A stretch of 15,202 nucleotides of DNA from an uncultured Oscillospiraceae bacterium (GCA_900543395.1 UQQT01000050.1:1-15202), one strand, 5' to 3'; numbered from the stretch's first letter, positions 1 through 7,565 are shown. The notes: generated by a model not told the origin, from the sequence alone. Numbers and translations: made by a program.

Positions 1-7
1 AAGCGGA

Positions 8-54
8 AAGAGGGTGGATATAAACCTTATGAGTTCGACTCTCTTTTGCTATAG
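8..54 (+). repeat. Left copy of a dispersed repeat (inverted relative to right edge)
   Basis: Bases 39-54 (CTCTCTTTTGCTATAG) match exactly the reverse complement of 15038-15053. The similarity continues outward through CTTATG (26-31 against the reverse complement of 15062-15067) and a GGTG at matching distance, with scattered substitutions and one indel. A 16-base exact match with extended similarity is unlikely by chance in a window this size. The end of the copy runs into the -35 element of the next promoter. The identity of the family is unknown to me, and the left end of the copy may lie outside the window. Confidence 0.55.
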
Positions 55-80
55 ACAAACATAAAAATATAATGTATAAT
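52..80 (+). promoter_or_regulatory. SigA-type promoter for the GH2 gene
   Basis: The -35 is TAGACA (52-57, 5/6 to consensus), the spacer is exactly 17 bases, and the -10 is a perfect TATAAT (75-80). The predicted transcription start is near 87, giving a leader of about 40 bases before the ATG at 129. The ribosome binding site is GGAGGA (117-122), six bases from the start. The first bases of the -35 are also the last bases of the edge repeat. Confidence 0.75.
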
Positions 81-84
81 ATCA

Positions 85-102
85 GTTATTGGATATAATA
101 AC
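85..102. promoter_or_regulatory. Dyad at the GH2 transcription start, candidate operator
   Basis: GTTATT (85-90) and AATAAC (97-102) are perfect inverted arms separated by six bases. The dyad lies directly downstream of the -10 and over the predicted transcription start, a classic place for a repressor site. The outer bases have the form GTT-N12-AAC, the same geometry as the nagB dyad at 2928-2947. No regulator is proven. The WYL protein encoded two genes' width downstream is one candidate. Confidence 0.4.
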
Positions 103-128
103 CGCAAATTATGAACGGAGGATAAACT

Positions 129-1904
129 ATGTCTCATATTAAAACCGTATTCTATAACGACGTTAATCCCGAAAAACCGCTTGACGAATACCCTCGTCCT
201 CAGTTTGTCAGAGACAGCTGGCTGAATCTCAACGGTTATTTCGACTATAAAATAACAAATGCCGATGTTGCGTTCCCCGACAACTACGACGGCAGAATCG
301 TAGTTCCTTTTGCAATCGAATCCGCACTTTCGGGCGTTGAAAAAACATTTCTGCCAACAGAGAGACTTTGGTACAGAAAAAATGTAAAATTACCCTCCGA
401 ATTTAAAAACAAAAGAGCGATTCTCCACTTCGGCGCGGTTGACTGGGAGACAAAAGTATTCGTTAATAAAAAGCTTGTCGGCTCGCACTTAGGCGGATAC
501 TGCTCATTCTCATTCGACATTACCGACTATATAGACTCAGACGAATTCGAGCTTATCGTTTTTGTTTTCGACCCCACCGATACGGGCTGGCAGCAGCGCG
601 GAAAACAGGCTATGAAATCTCACGGATTCTGGTACACCGCAACGTCGGGAATCTGGCAGACGGTATGGATGGAAGCAGTAGACGAAAAGCATATTGAATC
701 TGTAAAGCTTACACCCGATACGGATAATTCAAAAATCAAAATAGAAACGACGCTTTCAGGCGGCTTTGAATGTAAAATAAAAGCGACGGTTCTCGATTCG
801 GGCAAGGAAATCGTATCGAAAGAAATCGGACTCAACGATGAAATCGAAATTGAGAATTTCAAATACTGGTCACCCGAGGAGCCGAATCTTTACGATATTA
901 AATTCGAGCTTAAATGCGGACGCAAGATAACCGATAAGGTAACAAGCTACTTCGGCATGCGTAAATTCTCGATCGGCAAAGACGAAAAAAATCTTCCGCG
1001 TCTGTTCCTTAATAATAAACCGTATTTTCAGAACGGACTACTCGACCAGGGTTACTGGGCAGACGGCGGACTCACCGCGCCTACGGACGAGGCGATGATT
1101 TATGATATCAAAAAAATGAAAGAGCTCGGCTTTAACATGCTCAGGAAGCATATTAAGGTCGAACCCGCACGCTGGTACTACCACTGCGATAAACTCGGTA
1201 TGCTCGTATGGCAGGACATGGTCAGCGGAGGAAAAGAATTAAACGTGTTCCACGCCGGAATTCTCCCGAACGTATACGGCTTCGTAAACCCGATAGTCAA
1301 CATCCCGTTCAAAGACAATAAATATAAAATCTTCAACCGGGGCGAACAGCTTTGGAGAGATAATTTTAAATCCGAACTCTTTGAAATGCTCAATATGCTT
1401 TATAACGTTCCCTCAATCTGCTGCTGGGTTCCGTTTAACGAGGGCTGGGGACAGTTCGACGCTAAAGAAATCGGCGACGAAGTCAAGGCGTTCGATCCTA
1501 CGCGTTTCGTCGACCATGCCAGCGGATGGTATGATCAGAGAGGCGGAGATTTCCGAAGCATACATAAATACATAGTTCCCGTCACAGCTCCGAAAAAAGA
1601 GGAAAGACCGTTTGTATTAAGCGAATTCGGCGGTTATTCAGAGATAATCGACGGCCATGTATGGAATAAGCAGAAAAGCTTCGGCTACATGATGTACAAG
1701 TCAAAAGAGACTCTTACAAAAGCATACAAAAACCTCTTTGAAAAACAGATAATTCCCCTCATTCCCAAAGGATTGAGCGCAACCGTATACACGCAGGTCA
1801 GTGACGTTGAGTTCGAAGTTAACGGACTGCTCACTTATGACCGTGCTCTTGTAAAAGTAGACGAGGAAACAGTTAAGGATATCAATAAGAGGATGTGCTA
1901 TTGA
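129..1904 (+). CDS. Glycoside hydrolase family 2 protein (beta-galactosidase/glucuronidase-like)
   Basis: A 591-residue retaining glycosidase of the GH2 type. The order is an N-terminal jelly-roll sugar-binding domain (about 20-185, with WYRKNV and WQTVWMEAV), an Ig-like beta-sandwich (about 190-285), and a TIM barrel (about 290-575). Two active-site signatures are visible: PFNEGWGQ, whose E438 is the likely acid/base, and LSEFGG, whose E499 is the likely nucleophile. There is no signal peptide, so it should act in the cytoplasm on imported oligosaccharides. At under 600 residues it is a compact GH2 lacking the extra C-terminal domains of LacZ. The start is supported by GGAGGA at 117-122. The substrate cannot be read from sequence; beta-galactoside, beta-glucuronide and others are possible. 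It is followed by a WYL regulator in an overlapping arrangement, which suggests co-expression. Confidence 0.85.
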   Translation: MSHIKTVFYNDVNPEKPLDEYPRPQFVRDSWLNLNGYFDYKITNADVAFPDNYDGRIVVPFAIESALSGVEKTFLPTERLWYRKNVKLPSEFKNKRAILHFGAVDWETKVFVNKKLVGSHLGGYCSFSFDITDYIDSDEFELIVFVFDPTDTGWQQRGKQAMKSHGFWYTATSGIWQTVWMEAVDEKHIESVKLTPDTDNSKIKIETTLSGGFECKIKATVLDSGKEIVSKEIGLNDEIEIENFKYWSPEEPNLYDIKFELKCGRKITDKVTSYFGMRKFSIGKDEKNLPRLFLNNKPYFQNGLLDQGYWADGGLTAPTDEAMIYDIKKMKELGFNMLRKHIKVEPARWYYHCDKLGMLVWQDMVSGGKELNVFHAGILPNVYGFVNPIVNIPFKDNKYKIFNRGEQLWRDNFKSELFEMLNMLYNVPSICCWVPFNEGWGQFDAKEIGDEVKAFDPTRFVDHASGWYDQRGGDFRSIHKYIVPVTAPKKEERPFVLSEFGGYSEIIDGHVWNKQKSFGYMMYKSKETLTKAYKNLFEKQIIPLIPKGLSATVYTQVSDVEFEVNGLLTYDRALVKVDEETVKDINKRMCY

Positions 1905-2923
1905 TGGGAAATCCGTCAAAAAACAAACTGAGGATTCTGCATCTTCTCGATATATTGAAAACCTGCACCGACGACGAACACATACTTTCGTCCGGTGAAT
2001 TGATCGCTCTGCTCGCCGTGCGCGGATTCTCGGCGGACAGAAAGTCGATTTATGATGATATTGCGTGTCTTACGTCATTCGGTTACGACGTGATACTCAC
2101 CCATTCTCCGAAAAAAGGGTATTTTCTCGGACAGCGCAAATTTGAGCTTGCCGAAGTTCGTCTGCTCTCGGATGCAGTGCAGGCGGCAAACTTTATTTCA
2201 GAATCTAAATCGAAAGCTCTTATCGAAAAAATCGAGACAAGTATCAGCAGTTATCAGGCTTCACAGCTTCGGGATCAGGTTTATATCGACTCCAAAACAA
2301 AAACGAAAAACGAAGAGATATACTACAATATCGATAAAATTAACGATGCAGTCAAATCGTCAAAACAAATAAGATTTATTTACAGAAAACGCAGAATGGC
2401 GGATAAATATACGACCGTTCACGACGAAAAGGAGCTTACCGTTAATCCTTACGCGATGATTTGGTCAAATGACCATTATTATTTAATCTGTAATAATCCG
2501 AAATACGATAATCTTATGCACACCCGTATCGACAGAATGAAAAAAGTCGAGATCCTTGACATTCCCGCAACGAAATATACCGAAGTCAGCGATTATAAAA
2601 ACGGATTCGACGCAGCGGATTATTCAAAAAAACATTTTAATATGTTTTCCGGAGAAGTCGGACAGATTGAGCTTATATGCAGTAATGATTTAATTGACGC
2701 AATGATTGACAAATTCGGAGACACAACGGCGATAAAATCGGTAAGCGACGCATCGTTTTCATTCAGAACGCAGGCGGCGGTAAACGACGGACTCGTTTCA
2801 TGGATAATGCAGTATTCGGATAAAGTATTTGTAAAATCCCCCGCTTCGCTTAAAAATATGATTGAAAAGAAATGCAGGGATATTCTTGCGTCTTACGGTA
2901 AGGGCGATTCCGAAAACATTTAA
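1904..2923 (+). CDS. HTH-WYL domain transcriptional regulator
   Basis: A 339-residue protein with an N-terminal winged-helix HTH of the HTH_11/DeoR-like kind (about residues 8-70, containing RKSIYDDIACL). A central WYL domain (about 130-225) carries NPYAMIW, HYYLIC and the HTRIDRM segment, and a C-terminal WCX-type region follows. WYL proteins are ligand-sensing transcription factors, often of nucleic-acid or metabolite signals. I chose the ATG at 1904 over an in-frame GTG at 1895, because AAGAGGA (1887-1893) is ten bases from the ATG but only one base from the GTG. The ATG shares a base with the GH2 stop (TGATG), so the two are likely translationally coupled. The protein may control the GH2 promoter or the nagB promoter downstream, but this is inference from position only. 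Confidence 0.85.
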   Translation: MGNPSKNKLRILHLLDILKTCTDDEHILSSGELIALLAVRGFSADRKSIYDDIACLTSFGYDVILTHSPKKGYFLGQRKFELAEVRLLSDAVQAANFISESKSKALIEKIETSISSYQASQLRDQVYIDSKTKTKNEEIYYNIDKINDAVKSSKQIRFIYRKRRMADKYTTVHDEKELTVNPYAMIWSNDHYYLICNNPKYDNLMHTRIDRMKKVEILDIPATKYTEVSDYKNGFDAADYSKKHFNMFSGEVGQIELICSNDLIDAMIDKFGDTTAIKSVSDASFSFRTQAAVNDGLVSWIMQYSDKVFVKSPASLKNMIEKKCRDILASYGKGDSENI

Positions 2924-2927
2924 AACA

Positions 2928-2947
2928 TGTTCAATCCGAGTTGAACA
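2928..2947. promoter_or_regulatory. Inverted repeat overlapping the nagB -35, candidate operator
   Basis: TGTTCAA (2928-2934) and TTGAACA (2941-2947) are perfect 7-base arms around a six-base spacer. The right arm contains the -35 hexamer of the nagB promoter, so a bound protein would block RNA polymerase. No T-run follows on either strand, so it is not a terminator for the preceding gene. It does not resemble the NagR/YvoA (GntR-type) site known upstream of amino-sugar genes in Bacillus. Confidence 0.5.
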
Positions 2948-2969
2948 ATGAAAAAAAACATGATATAAT
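2941..2969 (+). promoter_or_regulatory. Promoter for nagB
   Basis: The -35 is TTGAAC (2941-2946), the spacer is 17 bases, and the -10 is a perfect TATAAT (2964-2969). The predicted start is near 2976, leaving a leader of about 30 bases. Because no terminator separates the WYL gene from nagB, nagB may be transcribed both from here and by read-through. Confidence 0.6.
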
Positions 2970-2999
2970 TTAAAGGATAACAACATAGAGGGAGAGAAA

Positions 3000-3008
3000 A
3001 TGCGATGA
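3000..3008 (+). other. Possible two-codon upstream ORF overlapping the nagB start
   Basis: ATG-CGA-TGA occurs at 3000-3008, and its stop codon overlaps the nagB ATG at 3005 in another frame. The purine-rich GAGGGAGAG (2988-2996) could serve either start: GGGAG (2990-2994) is five bases from the first ATG and ten from the nagB ATG. It may be a chance arrangement. Confidence 0.25.
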
Positions 3009-3730
3009 ATATTATTAGATGCTCTAATGCGGACGAAATCGCGCATAAGGTTTCCGAAATGATTATTAATAAAATCAAGGAAAAACCCGACGCGATTCTC
3101 GGACTTGCAACGGGAGCTTCACCCGTAAAAACTTACGAAAAGCTTATCGAGGCATATAAAAAAGGGGAAATTTCGTTCAAGGATGTAAAGACATTTAATC
3201 TTGACGAGTATTATCACCTGCCGAAGTCAAACAAAAACAGCTACTATACGTTTATGCATGAAAATCTTTTTAACAGCATAGACATAAAGGAAGAAAATAC
3301 GCATGTCCCCGACGGCAATCCCGCAGACGCGGATTCTTACTGCAAAGAATATGATAAATCTATTGATGATGCCGGCGGAATAGATATTCAGCTTCTCGGA
3401 ATCGGCAGAAACGGACATATCGGTTTTAACGAGCCGTCCGATCATTTTACGAGCGGAACATACAAAGTATCGCTCACTCCCTCGACGATTGAAGCCAACC
3501 GCATTTACTTCGACAGCGAGGAGGAAATGCCGAGGGAAGCCATAACAATGGGCGTTGAAAGCATTTTAAAAGCAAAAACCGTTATACTTATAGCAACGGG
3601 AAAATTCAAAGCCGAAGCAGTACGCGACATGGTAAAAGGCGAGGTGTCTCCGTCATGCCCCGCGTCGGTTTTACAGAAGCACCCCGACGCCTACATATTC
3701 GTTGACGAAGAGGCGGCCTCGCTTCTTTAA
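3005..3730 (+). CDS. nagB: Glucosamine-6-phosphate deaminase
   Basis: This 241-residue enzyme converts glucosamine-6-phosphate to fructose-6-phosphate and ammonia in the cytoplasm, sending amino sugars into glycolysis. Family signatures are clear: GLATGASP near residue 33 (phosphate-binding loop), FNLDEYY with D67 as the likely catalytic aspartate, and GIGRNGHIGFNEP with H138 and E143. Asparagine before GH, in place of the E. coli aspartate, is as I recall usual for Gram-positive NagB. The length fits the short Gram-positive form without the E. coli allosteric tail. It has its own promoter with a dyad and lies 27 bases upstream of hprK. No nagA deacetylase is in the window, so the substrate probably comes from elsewhere or from wall recycling. 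Confidence 0.95.
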   Translation: MNIIRCSNADEIAHKVSEMIINKIKEKPDAILGLATGASPVKTYEKLIEAYKKGEISFKDVKTFNLDEYYHLPKSNKNSYYTFMHENLFNSIDIKEENTHVPDGNPADADSYCKEYDKSIDDAGGIDIQLLGIGRNGHIGFNEPSDHFTSGTYKVSLTPSTIEANRIYFDSEEEMPREAITMGVESILKAKTVILIATGKFKAEAVRDMVKGEVSPSCPASVLQKHPDAYIFVDEEAASLL

Positions 3731-3757
3731 GAATTATAAAATCGGGAGTTATTATTT

Positions 3758-4720
3758 ATGAATAAATACTCTGTTTCACTCGAAAAAGTTATAAAAGACA
3801 ACAAACTCGAAACGATGTACTCTCCGAAATCACCCGCAGACATTTATATTACTTCAAAGGATATAAACAGACCCGGGCTTATCCTCGCAGGATATGAGGA
3901 TTACTTTGAGCCGGAGAGAATACAGATCGTCGGACTGTCGGAAATAGGCTATCTTACGGGACTTCCCGTTCTTGAACGTCAGCTTGTGCTCGAGCGATTC
4001 TTCGCAAAACATCCCGCGGCTGTGCTTATATCGAGAAATCTCGAACCCGTTGATGACTTTATGAGGCTCGCACAGAAATACGAAGTTCCCATTCTCCGCT
4101 CCCCGGATTCCACGTCAAACTGTATGGCTATGCTTATAGCATATTTAAGTCTTGAACTTGCCGAGAGAATAACACGTCACGGCGTTCTCGTCGAGGTTTC
4201 GGGCGAGGGTGTACTCATAGTCGGCGACAGCGGAGTCGGAAAAAGCGAAACGGCTATCGAGCTTATTAAACGCGGTCACCGTCTCATAGCCGACGACGCC
4301 GTTGAAATCAGAAAAGCGTCCTCAAAAACGCTTGTCGGTCAGGCTCCCGATAATATCCGTCACTACATAGAGGTCAGAGGCGTAGGCATTATAAACGCAC
4401 GTCAGATTTTCGGTATGGGCGCAGTCAAGCTTACAGAGAAAATCGACATGGTAATACAGCTTGAACCGTGGGATTCGGAAAAGATTTACGACAGACTGGG
4501 AATTGAAGAGGATTATATTACAATCCTCGACATAAAGGTTCCCGCAACCGTAATCCCCGTAAAACCCGGACGAAATCTTGCCGTTATCATCGAAACGGCG
4601 GCAATGAACAACCGTCAGAAAAAGATGGGTTACAACGCCGCAAAAGAGCTTATGAAGAGTCTCGGCATGGACGATTTCGAACCGACTGTTTCGGAAATAG
4701 AAAACTGGAGCAGTAATTAA
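3758..4720 (+). CDS. hprK: HPr kinase/phosphorylase
   Basis: A 320-residue bifunctional enzyme that phosphorylates and dephosphorylates Ser46 of HPr, the central switch of carbon catabolite control in Firmicutes. An N-terminal domain (about 1-130) precedes the catalytic domain. The catalytic domain shows RHGVLVEV (H141), a P-loop GDSGVGKS (156-163), the acidic pair D179-D180, and the HprK signature HYIEVRGVGIINARQ (about 202-216). The length is normal. The ribosome binding site GGGAG (3744-3748) is nine bases from the ATG. It sits between nagB and a glucokinase, coherent with sugar-status signalling. No HPr or CcpA gene is in this window. Confidence 0.95.
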   Translation: MNKYSVSLEKVIKDNKLETMYSPKSPADIYITSKDINRPGLILAGYEDYFEPERIQIVGLSEIGYLTGLPVLERQLVLERFFAKHPAAVLISRNLEPVDDFMRLAQKYEVPILRSPDSTSNCMAMLIAYLSLELAERITRHGVLVEVSGEGVLIVGDSGVGKSETAIELIKRGHRLIADDAVEIRKASSKTLVGQAPDNIRHYIEVRGVGIINARQIFGMGAVKLTEKIDMVIQLEPWDSEKIYDRLGIEEDYITILDIKVPATVIPVKPGRNLAVIIETAAMNNRQKKMGYNAAKELMKSLGMDDFEPTVSEIENWSSN

Positions 4721-4755
4721 AAAAATAAATATTATAATTCGGAGGAATAATAAAA

Positions 4756-5706
4756 ATGTACAGAGTCGGAGTTGATCTCGGTGGAACAAATATAGTTTCC
4801 GCCGTTATTGATGAAAATTACAATATAATTTCAAAAAGCCGTGTTAAAACAAACGCGCCCCGCCCCGCAGAAGATATTTTTGACGATATCGCAAAAACGA
4901 TAAAGGACGCAATTACGGCGGCAAACCTTACAATGAACGACATTCTCTCAATCGGTATCGGCACTCCGGGTTCGGTGAACAAGGCTACAGGCATTATCGA
5001 ATTTTCGAACAATTTAAAATTCGACAAAGTTCCCGCAATCGGCATGCTCAAAGAAAAAACAGGCTGCGACAAAATTTATTTTGATAATGACGCTAACTGC
5101 GCAGCACTCGGAGAGGCAGTCGCGGGCGTCGGCAAGGGTGTTAAAAACTTTATAGCAATAACCCTCGGAACGGGAGTCGGAAGCGGTATTGTCGTAAACG
5201 GCAAGCTTGTAGTAGGATTAAACTATGCCGCCGGAGAAATGGGTCATCACGTTATCGTATACAACGGAAAGCCCTGCAACTGCGGACGAAACGGATGCTG
5301 GGAGGCTTATGCTTCTGCTACCGCGCTTATCGCACAGACAAAGAGCGCGATGCTCGAACATCCGTATTCAAAAATGTGGGATATGACAAACGGCAGTCTC
5401 GGCAACGTTAACGGCAGAACGGCGTTTGACGGCATGCGAGCAGGCGACGAAACAGCAACGAAGGTCGTTGAAAACTACATCGGCTATCTTGCATGCGGTA
5501 TTACGAATATTGTCAACACGTTCCAGCCCGATATTCTCTGCGTAGGCGGAGGAATCGGCAACGAGGGCGAAAATCTCCTTGCACCCGTCAGAAAAATTCT
5601 CGAAAATCAGAGATATTCGATTCACGCCGAAAAGCAGACAAAGCTTTGCAGCGCAATACTCGGAAATGACGCGGGAATAATCGGCGCGGCTCTCCTTGAC
5701 GAATAA
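4756..5706 (+). CDS. glcK: ROK family glucokinase
   Basis: A 316-residue sugar kinase of the ROK family, probably using ATP to make glucose-6-phosphate. The sequence shows the N-terminal phosphate loop DLGGTN (7-12), an FDNDAN segment with catalytic D112, LGTGVGSGIV (about 137-146), GEMGHH (160-165), and the zinc-binding CNCGRNGCWE (174-183) diagnostic of ROK proteins. A second GGG phosphate-contact region lies near CVGGGIG. There is no HTH, so it is a kinase and not a ROK repressor. GGAGGA at 4741-4746 gives a good ribosome binding site. It starts 35 bases after hprK and ends 18 bases before murB, consistent with one operon. Specificity for another hexose such as N-acetylmannosamine cannot be excluded. 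Confidence 0.88.
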   Translation: MYRVGVDLGGTNIVSAVIDENYNIISKSRVKTNAPRPAEDIFDDIAKTIKDAITAANLTMNDILSIGIGTPGSVNKATGIIEFSNNLKFDKVPAIGMLKEKTGCDKIYFDNDANCAALGEAVAGVGKGVKNFIAITLGTGVGSGIVVNGKLVVGLNYAAGEMGHHVIVYNGKPCNCGRNGCWEAYASATALIAQTKSAMLEHPYSKMWDMTNGSLGNVNGRTAFDGMRAGDETATKVVENYIGYLACGITNIVNTFQPDILCVGGGIGNEGENLLAPVRKILENQRYSIHAEKQTKLCSAILGNDAGIIGAALLDE

Positions 5707-5724
5707 ATCAGAAAGAGTGATCCT

Positions 5725-6633
5725 ATGGATTTAAACAAAGAAGTAAGCGAATATCTTAATAATTATAATTGCAGTATTATTTTTAATGCACCTATGAAGG
5801 AACATACTTCTTTTAAAACGGGCGGTAACGCGGATATTCTTATAAATCCAAAGGATGACGAGGCTGTAAAAGCTATACTGACATTTGCAAAAGAAAATGA
5901 TACTCCCCTGACCGTTGTCGGCAATTCGAGCAATATGCTTGTTTCCGACGACGGTATCAAAGGAATCGTAATAAAAACCGCAGGCGGATTAAACGATATT
6001 TCACTGTCTGATAGTATGATAACGGCGGGCGCGGGCGTTTCGCTTGCCAGACTGTGTATTTATGCACTTGACAATTCCTTGAGCGGACTTGAATTCGCAT
6101 ACGGCATCCCCGGCACGGTCGGCGGAGCCGTTTACATGAATGCAGGAGCTTACGGCGGAGAGATAAAGGATGTTTTGAAATGCGTTACGCATATTACGCC
6201 CGAGCTGATTACCGAACAAAAGTCTGTCGGCGAACTATCGCTTTCTTACCGACATTCGTTCTATTCGGATAACGACGAATATTTTATCTTAAACGCTCAG
6301 TTTGAGTTACAAAAAGACGATCCAAAGCTTATTAAGGAAAGAATGGACGATTTTCTGTCAAGAAGAAAATCCAAACAGCCTATAGAATACCCGAGTGCGG
6401 GCAGTACATTCAAACGTCCCGAGGGGTATTTTGCAGGCAAATTAATTGAGGACTGCGGATTAAAGGGATACAGAATCGGCGGAGCCATGGTCAGCGAAAA
6501 GCACGCAGGATTCGTTATTAATTACGACAACGCGACAACAGAGGATATATTAAATCTTATCACTTACATTCAAAAGACAGTAAAAGAAAAAACGGGAGTA
6601 ACACTTGAAACGGAAGTTAAAATTCTCCGATGA
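5725..6633 (+). CDS. murB: UDP-N-acetylenolpyruvoylglucosamine reductase
   Basis: This 302-residue FAD enzyme reduces UDP-GlcNAc-enolpyruvate to UDP-MurNAc with NADPH, the second committed step of peptidoglycan synthesis. FAD-binding motifs are visible: TSFKTGGNAD (28-37), VVGNSSNML (64-72), and GIPGTVGGAVYMNAGAYGGE (127-146). Active-site features are YRHS with R176, AGSTF with S227 as the proton donor, and a C-terminal LETEV with E297 as the likely acid. The short form matches the Gram-positive type II enzymes that lack the E. coli Tyr loop. The upstream ribosome binding site is weak, so coupling to the kinase gene 18 bases upstream is likely. The stop codon overlaps an ATG in the whiA frame (ATGA at 6630-6633). 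Confidence 0.95.
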   Translation: MDLNKEVSEYLNNYNCSIIFNAPMKEHTSFKTGGNADILINPKDDEAVKAILTFAKENDTPLTVVGNSSNMLVSDDGIKGIVIKTAGGLNDISLSDSMITAGAGVSLARLCIYALDNSLSGLEFAYGIPGTVGGAVYMNAGAYGGEIKDVLKCVTHITPELITEQKSVGELSLSYRHSFYSDNDEYFILNAQFELQKDDPKLIKERMDDFLSRRKSKQPIEYPSAGSTFKRPEGYFAGKLIEDCGLKGYRIGGAMVSEKHAGFVINYDNATTEDILNLITYIQKTVKEKTGVTLETEVKILR

Positions 6634-6646
6634 CATGTGACTTAAA

Positions 6647-6679
6647 GTGTTATAATTCCCGGGAAAGGAATTGTAACAT
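6647..6679 (+). promoter_or_regulatory. mRNA hairpin enclosing the whiA ribosome binding site and start
   Basis: Bases 6647-6659 pair with 6667-6679 over 13 consecutive positions, two of them G-U, around the seven-base loop CGGGAAA. The right arm carries the end of the AAAGGA ribosome binding site (6664-6669) and the first two bases of the whiA ATG (6678-6680). Folded mRNA would therefore hide the start. There is no T-run, so it is not a terminator. A TATAAT also sits in the left arm (6651-6656), but its best -35 match is only 15 bases away. Confidence 0.6.
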
Positions 6680-7565
6680 GTCGTTTTCATCAGATGTTAA
6701 AAAAGAAATAGCGTCTATCGAATCGGACGACTGCTGTAAAAGAGCAATGGCATACGGTATGCTTCTGTATTCAAAAATCTTTTCTAAGGACGACATGTAC
6801 ATTCAGACCGAACACAAATATGTTGCCGACGCATATAACAACTGCGTTAAATTTATTATAGGCAAGGAAGCAAAAATTATATGCTCTCCGTCGTCAAAAT
6901 ACACGGTAAGCGTTCCGACTTATGAGGACAGAATGGAGATTCTGCATGAGTTCGGTTACAGAGGCAACGAAATATCCTTTTCAATCAACGAAAACAATAT
7001 TGAAAATGAGTGCTGTTTCGGCGCGTTTATTCGAGGAGTGTTTCTCGTATGCGGTATAGTTACAGACCCGAGCAAAGAATACCATCTCGAATTTGACGTA
7101 TCGCTTCGCAGTAAATGCACTCAACTCAAACAGGCGTTTAAACGCTTCCCTGTTACGCCGAAAACGGCGCAGAGAAACGGCGGATATATACTGTACTTTA
7201 AAGACAGCGAACAGATTGCCGACATACTCGCCCTTTGCGGAGCTTCAACATCAATGATGGCTCTTATCGGTGAAAAAATTTTAAAAGATGTGCGCAATCA
7301 GGTTAACCGTAAAGTTAACTGCGAAAATGCAAATCTTCAAAAGGTATGCAACGCGGCATCAAGTCAGATTTCCGCTATCAGAAAAATATATAAACTCAAA
7401 GGTAAAGAATACCTGCCCGAACATTTAAGACAGATAGCAGATTTAAGAATCGAAAATCCCGAAATGACTCTGAGCGAACTGGGCGAAAATTTACCGGAAC
7501 CGCTGACTCGTTCGGGAGTAAATCACAGATTAAAAAAAATAGAACAAATCGCAAACGAATTATAA
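6678..7565 (+). CDS. whiA: DNA-binding protein WhiA
   Basis: A 295-residue WhiA homologue. The family combines an N-terminal LAGLIDADG-like fold (here about 1-190, with the FGAFIRGVFLVCG segment near 115) and a C-terminal helix-turn-helix. The latter is visible in LRIENPEMTLSELGENL and LTRSGVNHRLKKIE. In Actinobacteria it governs sporulation genes; in Bacillus it affects cell division and chromosome segregation. I chose the ATG at 6678 because MSFSSDVKKE is the usual family N-terminus and AAAGGA precedes it. An in-frame ATG at 6630, overlapping the murB stop, would add 16 residues with three cysteines. It is the last gene of the + block. The common partners rapZ and yvcK are missing. Confidence 0.93.
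   Translation: MSFSSDVKKEIASIESDDCCKRAMAYGMLLYSKIFSKDDMYIQTEHKYVADAYNNCVKFIIGKEAKIICSPSSKYTVSVPTYEDRMEILHEFGYRGNEISFSINENNIENECCFGAFIRGVFLVCGIVTDPSKEYHLEFDVSLRSKCTQLKQAFKRFPVTPKTAQRNGGYILYFKDSEQIADILALCGASTSMMALIGEKILKDVRNQVNRKVNCENANLQKVCNAASSQISAIRKIYKLKGKEYLPEHLRQIADLRIENPEMTLSELGENLPEPLTRSGVNHRLKKIEQIANEL

Noticed and set aside
4322..4789. 155-codon open frame antisense to hprK and glcK start
   Set aside because: It overlaps two well-supported genes in the opposite strand, lacks a ribosome binding site, and the product resembles no protein. It is a by-product of coding on +.
6630..6656. Promoter for whiA made of ATGACA and TATAAT
   Set aside because: The hexamers are good but the spacer is 15 bases, shorter than the usual 16-18, and no alternative -35 fits at 17. 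Kept only as a possibility within the hairpin finding.
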